Shown here: in pieces, positions 18,845-25,969 of the stretch
How the letters are laid out: each line of letters opens with the position of its first letter
How positions within the stretch are numbered: position 1 is the stretch's first letter
Source of the DNA: Tsukamurella tyrosinosolvens
GTDB taxonomy: Bacteria; Actinomycetota; Actinomycetes; Mycobacteriales; Mycobacteriaceae
Assembly (NCBI RefSeq): GCF_900104775.1
Contig: NZ_FNSA01000003.1
Location: 4,464,001-4,528,000, forward strand
Length of the DNA: 64,000 bases
Direction: 5' to 3'
Position numbers and translations under genes: made by a program
Notes under the pieces: generated by a model
Told to the model about the DNA's origin: nothing
The model's database searches: none
The model's input: the letters and a program-made list of their open reading frames with translations, nothing else

Positions 18845-20046
18845 GGCCCGTCGACGAGCACCGGGCCGCGGTCGCCGCGCTGGTTCCCGCGCCACGGACC
18901 GTCGACGTGCCGGTCGCGGACGCCCTCGGCCGGGTCCTCGCCCGCGACGTGCCCGCGCCGCTCTCACTGCCGCCGTTCACGAACTCCGCGATGGACGGGT
19001 ACGCAGTCCGCGCCGCCGACGCCGTCGCGGGCGAGGTGCTGCCCGTCGCCTTCGACGTGCCCGCCGGCCGCACCGATGTGCCCGCGCTCCCCGTCGGGGC
19101 CGCGTGCCGCATAATGACCGGCGCCCCCGTGCCCGACGGTGCCGACGCCATCGTCCCCGTCGAGCGGACCGACGGCGGCATCGAGCGGGTCCGCATCGAC
19201 GAGGCGCCCGAGCCGGGCCGGTTCTTCCGCGCTGCGGGTAGCGACATCGGGGCCGGCGACGTCGCGCTGCGCGGTGGCGAGACCGTCGGGCCCGCCGTCG
19301 TCGGTTTCGCGGCCGCCCTCGGCCTCACGACGGTGCCCGTGCTCGCGCCGCCGCACGTCGCCGTCCTGTCCACCGGCTCCGAGCTGGTGGAACCGGGCAC
19401 GCCGCTGCGGCCCGGGCAGATCTACGAGTCCAACGCACCCATGCTGGCGAGCGCCATCCGTGAGGCCGGCGCCACCGCGGAGGTCGTGCGGTTCGTGGCG
19501 GACGACGCCGATGCCTTCCTCGCCCGGCTCGCCGAGCGGATCTCCGCGGGCGGCGTCGACCTGGTCGTCACCAGCGGCGGCGTCAGCGCCGGGGCCTTCG
19601 AGGTGGTCAAGGACGCGCTCGCGTCGCGGGGCGTCGACTTCGTCAAGGTCGCGATGCAGCCCGGCATGCCGCAGGGCTGCGGCACCGTCGACCTGGGGGG
19701 AGTGCAGGTCCCGTTCGTGACCTTCCCCGGCAACCCGGTGAGCGCGTTGGTCTCCTTCGAGGTCTTCCTGCGGCCCGCCCTGCGCGCGGCGATGGGCCTG
19801 CCCGACCGCCCCCGACGCGTCGCGCGGCTCGCCGAGCCCGTGGACTCGATCCCGGCAAAACGCCAGTACCTGCGGGGACTCCTGACGAGGAACGCCGACG
19901 GTACCGATTCGGTCTCGGTTCTCGGCGGGCCGGGTTCGCACTACCTACGATGGCTTTCACAGGCGGATTGCCTGCTGGACGTCCCCGCCGAGGTCGAGCA
20001 TCTGGCCGCGGGGACCCCGGTGGAACTGATTCTCCTGAACGACTAA
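18841..20046 (+). CDS. moeA: MoeA, molybdopterin molybdenumtransferase
   Basis: A 401-residue MoeA, which inserts molybdate into adenylated molybdopterin to make molybdenum cofactor. Signatures include LPPFTNSAMDGYAV near residue 40, RIMTGAPVPDGADAIVPVE, the MogA-like STGSELV...YESNAPML segment, the VTSGGVSAG loop, and PGMPQGCG...FPGNPVSALVSFEVF. It starts with GTG, overlapping the peptidase stop. The position beside psd/pssA matches M. tuberculosis moeA2. Confidence 0.92.
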   Translation: MRPVDEHRAAVAALVPAPRTVDVPVADALGRVLARDVPAPLSLPPFTNSAMDGYAVRAADAVAGEVLPVAFDVPAGRTDVPALPVGAACRIMTGAPVPDGADAIVPVERTDGGIERVRIDEAPEPGRFFRAAGSDIGAGDVALRGGETVGPAVVGFAAALGLTTVPVLAPPHVAVLSTGSELVEPGTPLRPGQIYESNAPMLASAIREAGATAEVVRFVADDADAFLARLAERISAGGVDLVVTSGGVSAGAFEVVKDALASRGVDFVKVAMQPGMPQGCGTVDLGGVQVPFVTFPGNPVSALVSFEVFLRPALRAAMGLPDRPRRVARLAEPVDSIPAKRQYLRGLLTRNADGTDSVSVLGGPGSHYLRWLSQADCLLDVPAEVEHLAAGTPVELILLND

Positions 20047-20059
20047 CGAGGAGACATTC

Positions 20060-20365
20060 ATGGTCGCGCAGAACGCAGACACCGTCATGCTCGCATCGGC
20101 CAACTTCAGCCCCGGCTGGTTCGCCTGGATCATCATCGGCGGCATCGCCGGCTGGATCGCCAGCAAGATCATGGGCACCGACAAGGACATGGGCATCATC
20201 AAGAACGTCCTGGCCGGCGTCATCGGCGGCTGGCTGGGCGGCTACGTGCTGCGCCTGTTCGACGTGCAGACCGGCGCGTTCGGCTGGTTCCTCACCTTCG
20301 TCACCGCACTCGTCGGCGCGTGCGTGGTGATCGGAGCAGTGAAGCTGGTCACCGGGCGCAAGTGA
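20060..20365 (+). CDS. GlsB/YeaQ/YmgE-family small membrane protein
   Basis: A 101-residue inner-membrane protein with three Gly-rich hydrophobic segments (about 15-37, 45-65 and 70-95). The family motif IIIGGIAGWIASKIMG is present, followed by the MGIIKNVLAGVIGGWLGGYV segment. These transglycosylase-associated proteins are linked to general stress; the molecular role is unknown. GAGGAG precedes the ATG, 13 bases after moeA. Confidence 0.85.
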   Translation: MVAQNADTVMLASANFSPGWFAWIIIGGIAGWIASKIMGTDKDMGIIKNVLAGVIGGWLGGYVLRLFDVQTGAFGWFLTFVTALVGACVVIGAVKLVTGRK

Positions 20366-20372
20366 TCGCACC

Positions 20373-20397
20373 GTCGGGTGACAGAATGTCCCCCGAC
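20373..20397. terminator. Imperfect hairpin after GlsB-like gene
   Basis: GTCGGG..ACA pairs with TGT..CCCGAC around a GAA loop (nine of eleven pairs). It follows the GlsB-like stop by seven bases and may be a weak terminator or attenuator in front of psd. Confidence 0.35.
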
Positions 20398-20423
20398 ATG
20401 AACGCGAACAGAGAGGACGTCAG

Positions 20424-21146
20424 GTGGCGCGCCGCCCACGCACGCCGGTCGACGGGCATCTGACCGAGCACACCTCCGGCATCGAGCACATCACCGAGCT
20501 CATCCGGCACACCGTCCCGCCGCTGCACCCCGCGGGGACCCCGTTCATCGCGGGATCCCTCGGGGTCGCCGCGGTGGGCTACCGCAAGAGCTGGATCCGG
20601 GTTCCCGCCCTGATCACCGCGGCCGCGTGCGCCGGCTTCTTCCGGCATCCCGCCCGCGTGACGCCCACCGCCGAGGGCGTCGCGGTGGCACCGGCCGACG
20701 GCGAGGTGACGCTCGTCGACGAGCACGTCCCGCCGCGCGAGCTGGGCCTCGGCGACGCGCCGCTGCCCCGGGTGTCGATCTTCCTGTCGGTGTTCGACGC
20801 GCACGTCCAGCGCGCGCCGCTCGCCGGCGTCGTCGACTCCGTGGTGCACACCGACGGCAAGTTCCTCCCCGCCGACCTCCCCGAGGCCAGCGACCGGAAC
20901 GAGCGGAACTCGGTGCGCCTCGCCACCGAGCACGGGCCCGTCGGCGTCGTCCAGATCGCCGGCCTCGTGGCGCGGCGGATCCGCACCGACTGCGCGCCCG
21001 GCGACACCCTCGAGCTGGGCGAGACCTACGGCATCATCCGGTTCGGTTCCCGCGTCGACACGTACTTCCCCGCCGGCACCGAGCTGACCGTCTACAGCGG
21101 CCAGCGCGCGGTGGCCGCCGAGACCGTGATCGCGCGCCTGCCGTGA
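20424..21146 (+). CDS. psd: Phosphatidylserine decarboxylase
   Basis: A 240-residue archaeal-type (short) phosphatidylserine decarboxylase. A hydrophobic N-terminal part (residues 45-75) precedes FFRHPARVTPTAEGVAVAPADGEV, the SIFLSVFDAHVQRAP segment, and the self-cleavage site in IRFGSRVDTYFP, where the Gly-Ser bond is cut to make the pyruvoyl group. It converts phosphatidylserine to phosphatidylethanolamine at the membrane. The GTG start has GAGAGGA upstream. Its last four bases overlap pssA, which supplies the substrate. Confidence 0.93.
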   Translation: MARRPRTPVDGHLTEHTSGIEHITELIRHTVPPLHPAGTPFIAGSLGVAAVGYRKSWIRVPALITAAACAGFFRHPARVTPTAEGVAVAPADGEVTLVDEHVPPRELGLGDAPLPRVSIFLSVFDAHVQRAPLAGVVDSVVHTDGKFLPADLPEASDRNERNSVRLATEHGPVGVVQIAGLVARRIRTDCAPGDTLELGETYGIIRFGSRVDTYFPAGTELTVYSGQRAVAAETVIARLP

Positions 21147-22039
21147 CCGACTCGTCCACCGCGCCGCACCGCCCCGTCGGCGTCATGATCCTGCCGTCGA
21201 TGCTGACGGTGGCCGCGCTCTGCGCGGGCCTGACGGGCGTGCGGTTCGCGGCGGACGGCAAGGTCGACCTGGCGATCATGCTGGTCGTCATCGCCGCGAT
21301 CCTCGACGGCCTCGACGGCCGCGTCGCGCGGCTCCTGGGCGCCTCCACCCGGATCGGCGCCGAGCTGGACTCCCTGGCGGACGCCATCAACTTCGGCGTC
21401 ACCCCCGCGCTGATCCTGTACTTCGTGTGCTTCCCCGGCTCGCCCGCCGGGTGGATCGTCGCGCTGCTGTACGTCGTCGCGATGGTGCTGCGGCTGGCCC
21501 GGTTCAACACTCTCGCCGCCGACCCGACCGCGCCGGCGTACACCAAGGACTTCTTCGTCGGCGTGCCCGCGCCCGCCGGCGCGCTGCTGGTCCTGGCCCC
21601 GCTGGCCGCGCAGCAGGAGTGGGGCGACGGCTGGTGGGTCAGCACCCCGATGGTCGCGGCGTGGACGCTGTTCGTCGCCGCGCTGACCGTCTCCCGGATC
21701 CCCACGTCCAGCTTCAAGACCATGACGGTGCAGCCCGCGAAGGCCGCCGGCGTGCTCGTCGCGGTCGCGGGCCTGGCGGCGCTGATCCTCACCTACCCGT
21801 ACATCGCGCTGCTGCTGGTGATCGCGCTCTACCTGCTGCACATCCCGTTCGCGTGGCGGTCCAAGCGGTGGGTCACCGCCCGGCCCGAGGCCTGGGACCG
21901 CAAGCCCGCGGAACGTCGCGCGATGCGCCGCGAGCAGCGCCGCCCGGTGCGGCCGCACCGCCGCGCCGCGACGGCCGGCCGGGGTGGCCGGCGGACCGCC
22001 GCCCGCCTGGGCCTGCGCCGCCCGACCCGCGAGGACTGA
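21143..22039 (+). CDS. pssA: CDP-diacylglycerol-serine O-phosphatidyltransferase
   Basis: A 298-residue polytopic membrane enzyme that joins CDP-diacylglycerol and serine to form phosphatidylserine. The CDP-alcohol phosphotransferase signature is clear: DGLDGRVARLLG, then IGAELDSLAD, with the four Asp residues in register. Six or more membrane helices follow. The last 60 residues are an Arg-rich cytoplasmic tail (RRAMRREQRRPVRPHRR). It starts with GTG in a GTGA overlap with psd. Confidence 0.93.
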   Translation: MTDSSTAPHRPVGVMILPSMLTVAALCAGLTGVRFAADGKVDLAIMLVVIAAILDGLDGRVARLLGASTRIGAELDSLADAINFGVTPALILYFVCFPGSPAGWIVALLYVVAMVLRLARFNTLAADPTAPAYTKDFFVGVPAPAGALLVLAPLAAQQEWGDGWWVSTPMVAAWTLFVAALTVSRIPTSSFKTMTVQPAKAAGVLVAVAGLAALILTYPYIALLLVIALYLLHIPFAWRSKRWVTARPEAWDRKPAERRAMRREQRRPVRPHRRAATAGRGGRRTAARLGLRRPTRED

Positions 22040-22075
22040 GGGCCGCTGAACCCGTCGCCGCGCGGCGGGGCGAAC

Positions 22076-22081
22076 TAGTGT
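22076..22081 (+). promoter_or_regulatory. -10 element of AAA ATPase gene
   Basis: TAGTGT lies seven bases before GTG 22089 and overlaps the alternative GTG at 22080, so the downstream GTG is the more likely start. Confidence 0.5.
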
Positions 22082-22088
22082 GGAGCGG

Positions 22089-24338
22089 GTGTCGAACCTC
22101 TCGCTCACCGTCCGCCTGCAGACCTCTGCCCTCGAGGCGCGACGGGGCATCGTCCGGATCCATCCCGAGGCCCTCGCGGCGCTCGGCCTGCGCGAGTGGG
22201 ACGGGATCGAGCTGCTCGGCGCACGGCGCACGGCCGCGGTCGTCGCCGCGGCGCCCGCGGGTTCCGCTCCGGGGGTCGCCCTCCTCGACGAGCTGACCAT
22301 CACCAACTGCGGCCTCCGCGAGGACGCGACCGTCGTGATCACGCCCGCCACCGTCTACGGCGCGAAGCGGGTGCTGCTGCGCGGCAGCGCGCTGACCCGC
22401 AACGCGCTCGACGGTGCCGCCCTGCGGCAGGCGCTGCTCGGGAAGGTGATGATGCCCGGCGACAGCGTCTCGCTCCTCCCCCGCGACCTCGGGCCCGGGA
22501 CGTCGACCGCGGACGCGGTGCAGCAACTGTCGCGCCTCGTCGGGATCACGTGGACGAACGAGCTGCTCACGGTGGTCGCGGTCGACCCGTCGCCGGGGCC
22601 GGTCTCCGTGCAGCCGAACTCCGCGGTGCTGTGGGCGGACGACGACGGAGCCGCCGTGCCCGCCGCTCCGGCCGCCGCGTCGTCCGGCGTCGCCGAGGTC
22701 CCGACGTTCACCGAGGAGGTGCCCGACGTCGAGACGCCGGCGGTGCGGCCCGTCGCCGACCTGGTCGGCGCCGACGGCGCGGTCCGCCGCCTCACCGAGT
22801 GGCTGTCCCTCGCGCTCGACGAGCCCGAGCTGCTGGAGAAGCTGGGCGCGCCCGCCCGCCTCGGCGTGCTCATCACCGGCCCCACGGGCGGCGGCAAGGC
22901 CACGGTGGCGCGGTCCGTCGTGTCGCCGCGGCCGCTCGTCGAACTCGACGGTGCGCTGACCGGCGCGCTCGAACCGCAGGCGCGGCTGGAGCGGGTGCGG
23001 AGCGCGGTCACCCGCGTGCGGGAGGCGGCCGCCGGCGGCGCCGGCGACACGGACCAGACGGGTTCCGGCGCCGCCCTGCTGGTCCGCGACGTCGAGGCGC
23101 TGCTGCCCGCGACCCGCGAGCCCGTCTCGACGATGATCCTCGACGAGCTGCGGCGGGCCGTCGCGACGCCCCGCGTCGCCCTGCTCGCGACCACCTCGGC
23201 GCCGGGCGAACTCGACTCGCGGCTGCGCGAGCCCGACCTGGCGGAGCGGACGGTGACCGTCGACCTCCCGGACGCGAAGCAGCGCGAGCAGCTGCTCGAC
23301 CTGCTGCTGCGCGACGCACCTACCGTCGACCTGGACCTGCACGAGGTCGCGCTGCGGGCGCCCGGCTTCGTGGCCGCCGACCTGGCGGCCCTGTGCCGGG
23401 AGGGTGCGCTGCGTGCCGCGGCGCGGGTGGTCGGTACCGACGAGCGGATCGCCATCACCCAGCCCGACCTGCTCGGGGCGCTCGGCGTGATCCGGCCGGT
23501 GTCGCGGTCGGCGACGGAGGAGGTCTCGGTCGGGTCGATCACGCTCGACGACGTCGGCGACATGGTCGAGACCAAGCAGGCCCTCACCGAGACCGTGCTG
23601 TGGCCGCTGCGCCACCCGGACACGTTCGCGCGGCTCGGCGTGGAGCCGCCGCGGGGCGTGCTGCTCTACGGCCCGCCCGGCTGCGGCAAGACCTTCGTGG
23701 TCCGCGCGCTCGCGGCGTCGGGGCAGCTGTCGGTGCACGCGGTCAAGGGCGCGGAGCTGATGAACAAGTGGGTCGGCGAGTCGGAGAAGGCCGTCCGCGA
23801 TCTGTTCGCGCGGGCGCGGGGCAGCGCACCGTCGCTGATCTTCCTCGACGAGGTCGACGCGCTCGCGCCGCGGCGCGGCCAGTCGTCGGACTCGGGCGTC
23901 GGCGACAAGGTCGTCGCCGCGCTGCTCACCGAGCTCGACGGCGCCGAGCCCCTGCGCGACGTGGTCGTCCTGGGCGCGACGAACCGCCCCGACCTCGTGG
24001 ATCCCGCGCTGCTGCGACCCGGCCGGTTGGAGCGGCTGATCTTCGTGCCGCCGCCGGACGCCGAGGCCCGCGCGGAGATCCTGAAGACCAGCTCGCGGTC
24101 GATCCCGCTGGCCGACGACGTGGACCTGCCGGCGCTGGCCGAGCAGCTGGACGGCTACTCCGCCGCCGACTGCAGCGCCCTGCTGCGCGAGGCCGCGCTC
24201 ACCGCGATGCGGCGCGACCTGGACGCGGCGACGGTCAGCGCGGCGGACGTGGAGGCCGCGCGGCAGGCGGTCCGCCCGTCGCTGGACCCCGCGCAGGTCG
24301 CGGACCTGCAGGCGTACGCGGACCGTCGGGCGACGTAG
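22089..24338 (+). CDS. CDC48-like tandem AAA+ ATPase (Rv0435c type)
   Basis: A 749-residue protein with a CDC48-N-like double-psi beta domain (residues 1-180, with VRIHPEALAALGLREWDGIEL) and two AAA modules. Module 1 has a P-loop variant GPTGGGKA near 263, but its Walker B reads LLVRDVEALL, without the usual DE. Module 2 is canonical: GPPGCGKTF near 527, LIFLDEVDALAPRRG, the GATNRPDLVDPALLRPGR arginine-finger region. It is expected to be a hexameric protein unfoldase or remodeller in which only the second ring hydrolyses ATP fully. Its position next to pssA matches M. tuberculosis Rv0435c. The substrate is unknown. Confidence 0.85.
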   Translation: MSNLSLTVRLQTSALEARRGIVRIHPEALAALGLREWDGIELLGARRTAAVVAAAPAGSAPGVALLDELTITNCGLREDATVVITPATVYGAKRVLLRGSALTRNALDGAALRQALLGKVMMPGDSVSLLPRDLGPGTSTADAVQQLSRLVGITWTNELLTVVAVDPSPGPVSVQPNSAVLWADDDGAAVPAAPAAASSGVAEVPTFTEEVPDVETPAVRPVADLVGADGAVRRLTEWLSLALDEPELLEKLGAPARLGVLITGPTGGGKATVARSVVSPRPLVELDGALTGALEPQARLERVRSAVTRVREAAAGGAGDTDQTGSGAALLVRDVEALLPATREPVSTMILDELRRAVATPRVALLATTSAPGELDSRLREPDLAERTVTVDLPDAKQREQLLDLLLRDAPTVDLDLHEVALRAPGFVAADLAALCREGALRAAARVVGTDERIAITQPDLLGALGVIRPVSRSATEEVSVGSITLDDVGDMVETKQALTETVLWPLRHPDTFARLGVEPPRGVLLYGPPGCGKTFVVRALAASGQLSVHAVKGAELMNKWVGESEKAVRDLFARARGSAPSLIFLDEVDALAPRRGQSSDSGVGDKVVAALLTELDGAEPLRDVVVLGATNRPDLVDPALLRPGRLERLIFVPPPDAEARAEILKTSSRSIPLADDVDLPALAEQLDGYSAADCSALLREAALTAMRRDLDAATVSAADVEAARQAVRPSLDPAQVADLQAYADRRAT

Positions 24339-24409
24339 ACCGTTCCGGAACCGCGTTCCTGAGCGGCCTGGGCGAAGCATTCCGATCGCGACCGAAATCG
24401 AGCCCGGTT

Positions 24410-25273
24410 TCAGAAGTCGGTAGTGCCACGATGTCGTCCCTTGCGAACCAGGGCGAGGACTTCCTGGAGGAACGCCGCCCATTCCTGATCGTCCATCACC
24501 TCGTCGTAGTCGATCCGGAGCACGCGGTAATTGCCGACCGTCGAGGTGCGGTCGCGCCTGCAGTCCGCCTTCCGCCGCGCTCCGTTGTGATGACCGTCGC
24601 TGTCGCACTCGATGATGAGCCTGTCTCCGACAAGCAGGTCCACCCTGCCCACGCCGGGTATCACGACCTGGGTCCGCACCCCGATGTGCGCGCGGCGCAG
24701 CCGATACCGCACGACCGATTCCGTGCCCGACTCGGCCGCCGGATCCAGGTGGTCGAGCAGTCGAAGCGTCCGAACCGGTGCGCCGTCGAACCACTGCCGG
24801 ATGTCGGCGAGGTCGACGGTCGGGGTCAGCCGGAGCACGGAATCCGCGACGGCGACGAACATGTCCGGGTCGAGGCAGTTGGCCGCGCAGATCAGCGCCT
24901 CGGGCAAGGCGTCGACCGCGGTGATCGGTGTCGCCAGCGTGCGGTGGGCGCGGCACTGATGATCGAACCTCGGTCTGCCCCGATAGCGGGACCATCGGGT
25001 GTGGAGCCGATTCTGGTGCGGCGGGATCCAGACCCCCGGCCGATGTTTGAGCGCCGAGACGCACGCGACGGTCGCGCCGGCCCGCACCGCTGCGACCACT
25101 GCCGCGTCCGCACCGGGGGTCTCGTACCAGCCGCGGCGGATCACCCCGAGCGCCGTGCGCCGTCGGAGTTCGTCCACGTCCGCGGCGTCCACGCCCGCCC
25201 TGACCAGCTGCCTGCGGGAGACGACGCCGCCATTGACCGCGGCGAGCGCGGCGATCCGGTCGTGACTGCTCAT
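24410..25273 (-). CDS. AbiEi-like antitoxin N-domain fused to DUF559 (Vsr-like) domain
   Basis: A 287-residue protein. The first 60 residues (RIAALAAVNGGVVSRRQLV, then LRRRTALGVIRRGWYETP) resemble the winged-helix N-domain of type IV AbiEi antitoxins. The C-terminal 110 residues form a DUF559/Vsr-type PD-(D/E)XK-like fold: GTESVVRYRL, VGRVDLLVGDRLIIECDSDGHH, and a final YRVLRIDYDEVM strand. The Asp and Glu in the V-D-L-L and I-I-E-C-D strands are the candidate metal ligands. No AbiEii toxin gene is adjacent, so it is an orphan. Such proteins are common and variable in actinobacteria and their role is not known. Confidence 0.65.
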   Translation of the reverse strand: MSSHDRIAALAAVNGGVVSRRQLVRAGVDAADVDELRRRTALGVIRRGWYETPGADAAVVAAVRAGATVACVSALKHRPGVWIPPHQNRLHTRWSRYRGRPRFDHQCRAHRTLATPITAVDALPEALICAANCLDPDMFVAVADSVLRLTPTVDLADIRQWFDGAPVRTLRLLDHLDPAAESGTESVVRYRLRRAHIGVRTQVVIPGVGRVDLLVGDRLIIECDSDGHHNGARRKADCRRDRTSTVGNYRVLRIDYDEVMDDQEWAAFLQEVLALVRKGRHRGTTDF

Positions 25274-25446
25274 GGGCCGATCGTGCCGGTGGTCCCGCCC
25301 TGATCCGTCCGCCCCGAAGCCTCCCTGTGGACAGAACACGTTAGGTACCCACATCTGTGGAGGAGTATCGTCCGAAACCGTCGTTCAGCGAGGTCAGGAC
25401 GAAAATACTTCGCCGCGATCGAGTTTCGAGCGGGTTTGTGAAGGCG

Positions 25447-25905
25447 CTAGACCTTGCTGACCGAGTAGAAGACGGCGTTCGGGACGGCGCCGGCCTGGAC
25501 GGAGCTCACGGTGACGACGTAGCCCTTGCCGGAGAACTGCGCGGACTGGGTGGCGTTGTCGGGAGCGCCGGCGCCGGCGCCGAGCGCGATGTAGCCGGCG
25601 TCGGTGAGTTTCTTCTTCGCCGCGTCGAAGCCGCCGTCGCCCGCCTGCACCGTCGCGTTGTAGACGGTGACGCCTCCCTGCTGCCGCTCCCCCGCGTCGA
25701 TGAGATTGCCGTCGACGATGGGCACGTCGGCCTTCGGGAAGGACGCGGGCAGGGTGACGGTGGCCGCCGGGGTGTCCTTGGCCTCGTCGCCGCAACCCGC
25801 CGCGCCGAGGAGCAGCGCCCCCGCCGCGAGGGCGCTGAGCACCCCGCGCGCGAGGCGCGAACCGCGCCCCGTCGAAGTCGTCGGACGATCCGTCAACTGG
25901 TCCAT
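25447..25905 (-). CDS. Small secreted lipoprotein, unknown function
   Basis: A 152-residue protein. A basic N-terminus (RGSRLARG), a hydrophobic core and the lipobox LLGAAGC (Cys near 38) mark a lipoprotein. The mature part has a repeating strand-helix pattern (GVTVYNATVQAGDGGFDAAKKKLTDAGY, given here only as a description) and no recognisable family. The start at 25905 lies 64 bases from the divergent mnhA start, so the two may share control. A 173-base gap without a gene separates it from the DUF559 gene. Confidence 0.6.
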   Translation of the reverse strand: MDQLTDRPTTSTGRGSRLARGVLSALAAGALLLGAAGCGDEAKDTPAATVTLPASFPKADVPIVDGNLIDAGERQQGGVTVYNATVQAGDGGFDAAKKKLTDAGYIALGAGAGAPDNATQSAQFSGKGYVVTVSSVQAGAVPNAVFYSVSKV

Positions 25906-25928
25906 GCAGCTCCCGACATCCCTACCGG

Positions 25929-25934
25929 TAGAAT
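25929..25934 (+). promoter_or_regulatory. -10 element of mnh operon
   Basis: TAGAAT, a close match to TANNNT, lies 36 bases before the mnhA GTG. The predicted leader is about 28 bases and contains AAGGA. Confidence 0.5.
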
Positions 25935-25969
25935 TCGAAAAGAACGACACCCCGCTCACAAAGGACGGA

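Noticed and set aside
24339-24409. Hairpin between the AAA ATPase and DUF559 genes
   Set aside because: Only short GAAA/TTTC and GTTCCGGAAC palindromes are present; no convincing terminator stem.
25320-25360. CTGTGGACA resembling a DnaA box near 25324
   Set aside because: A single near-match with no cluster, no AT-rich unwinding region and no dnaA or dnaN nearby; not an origin.
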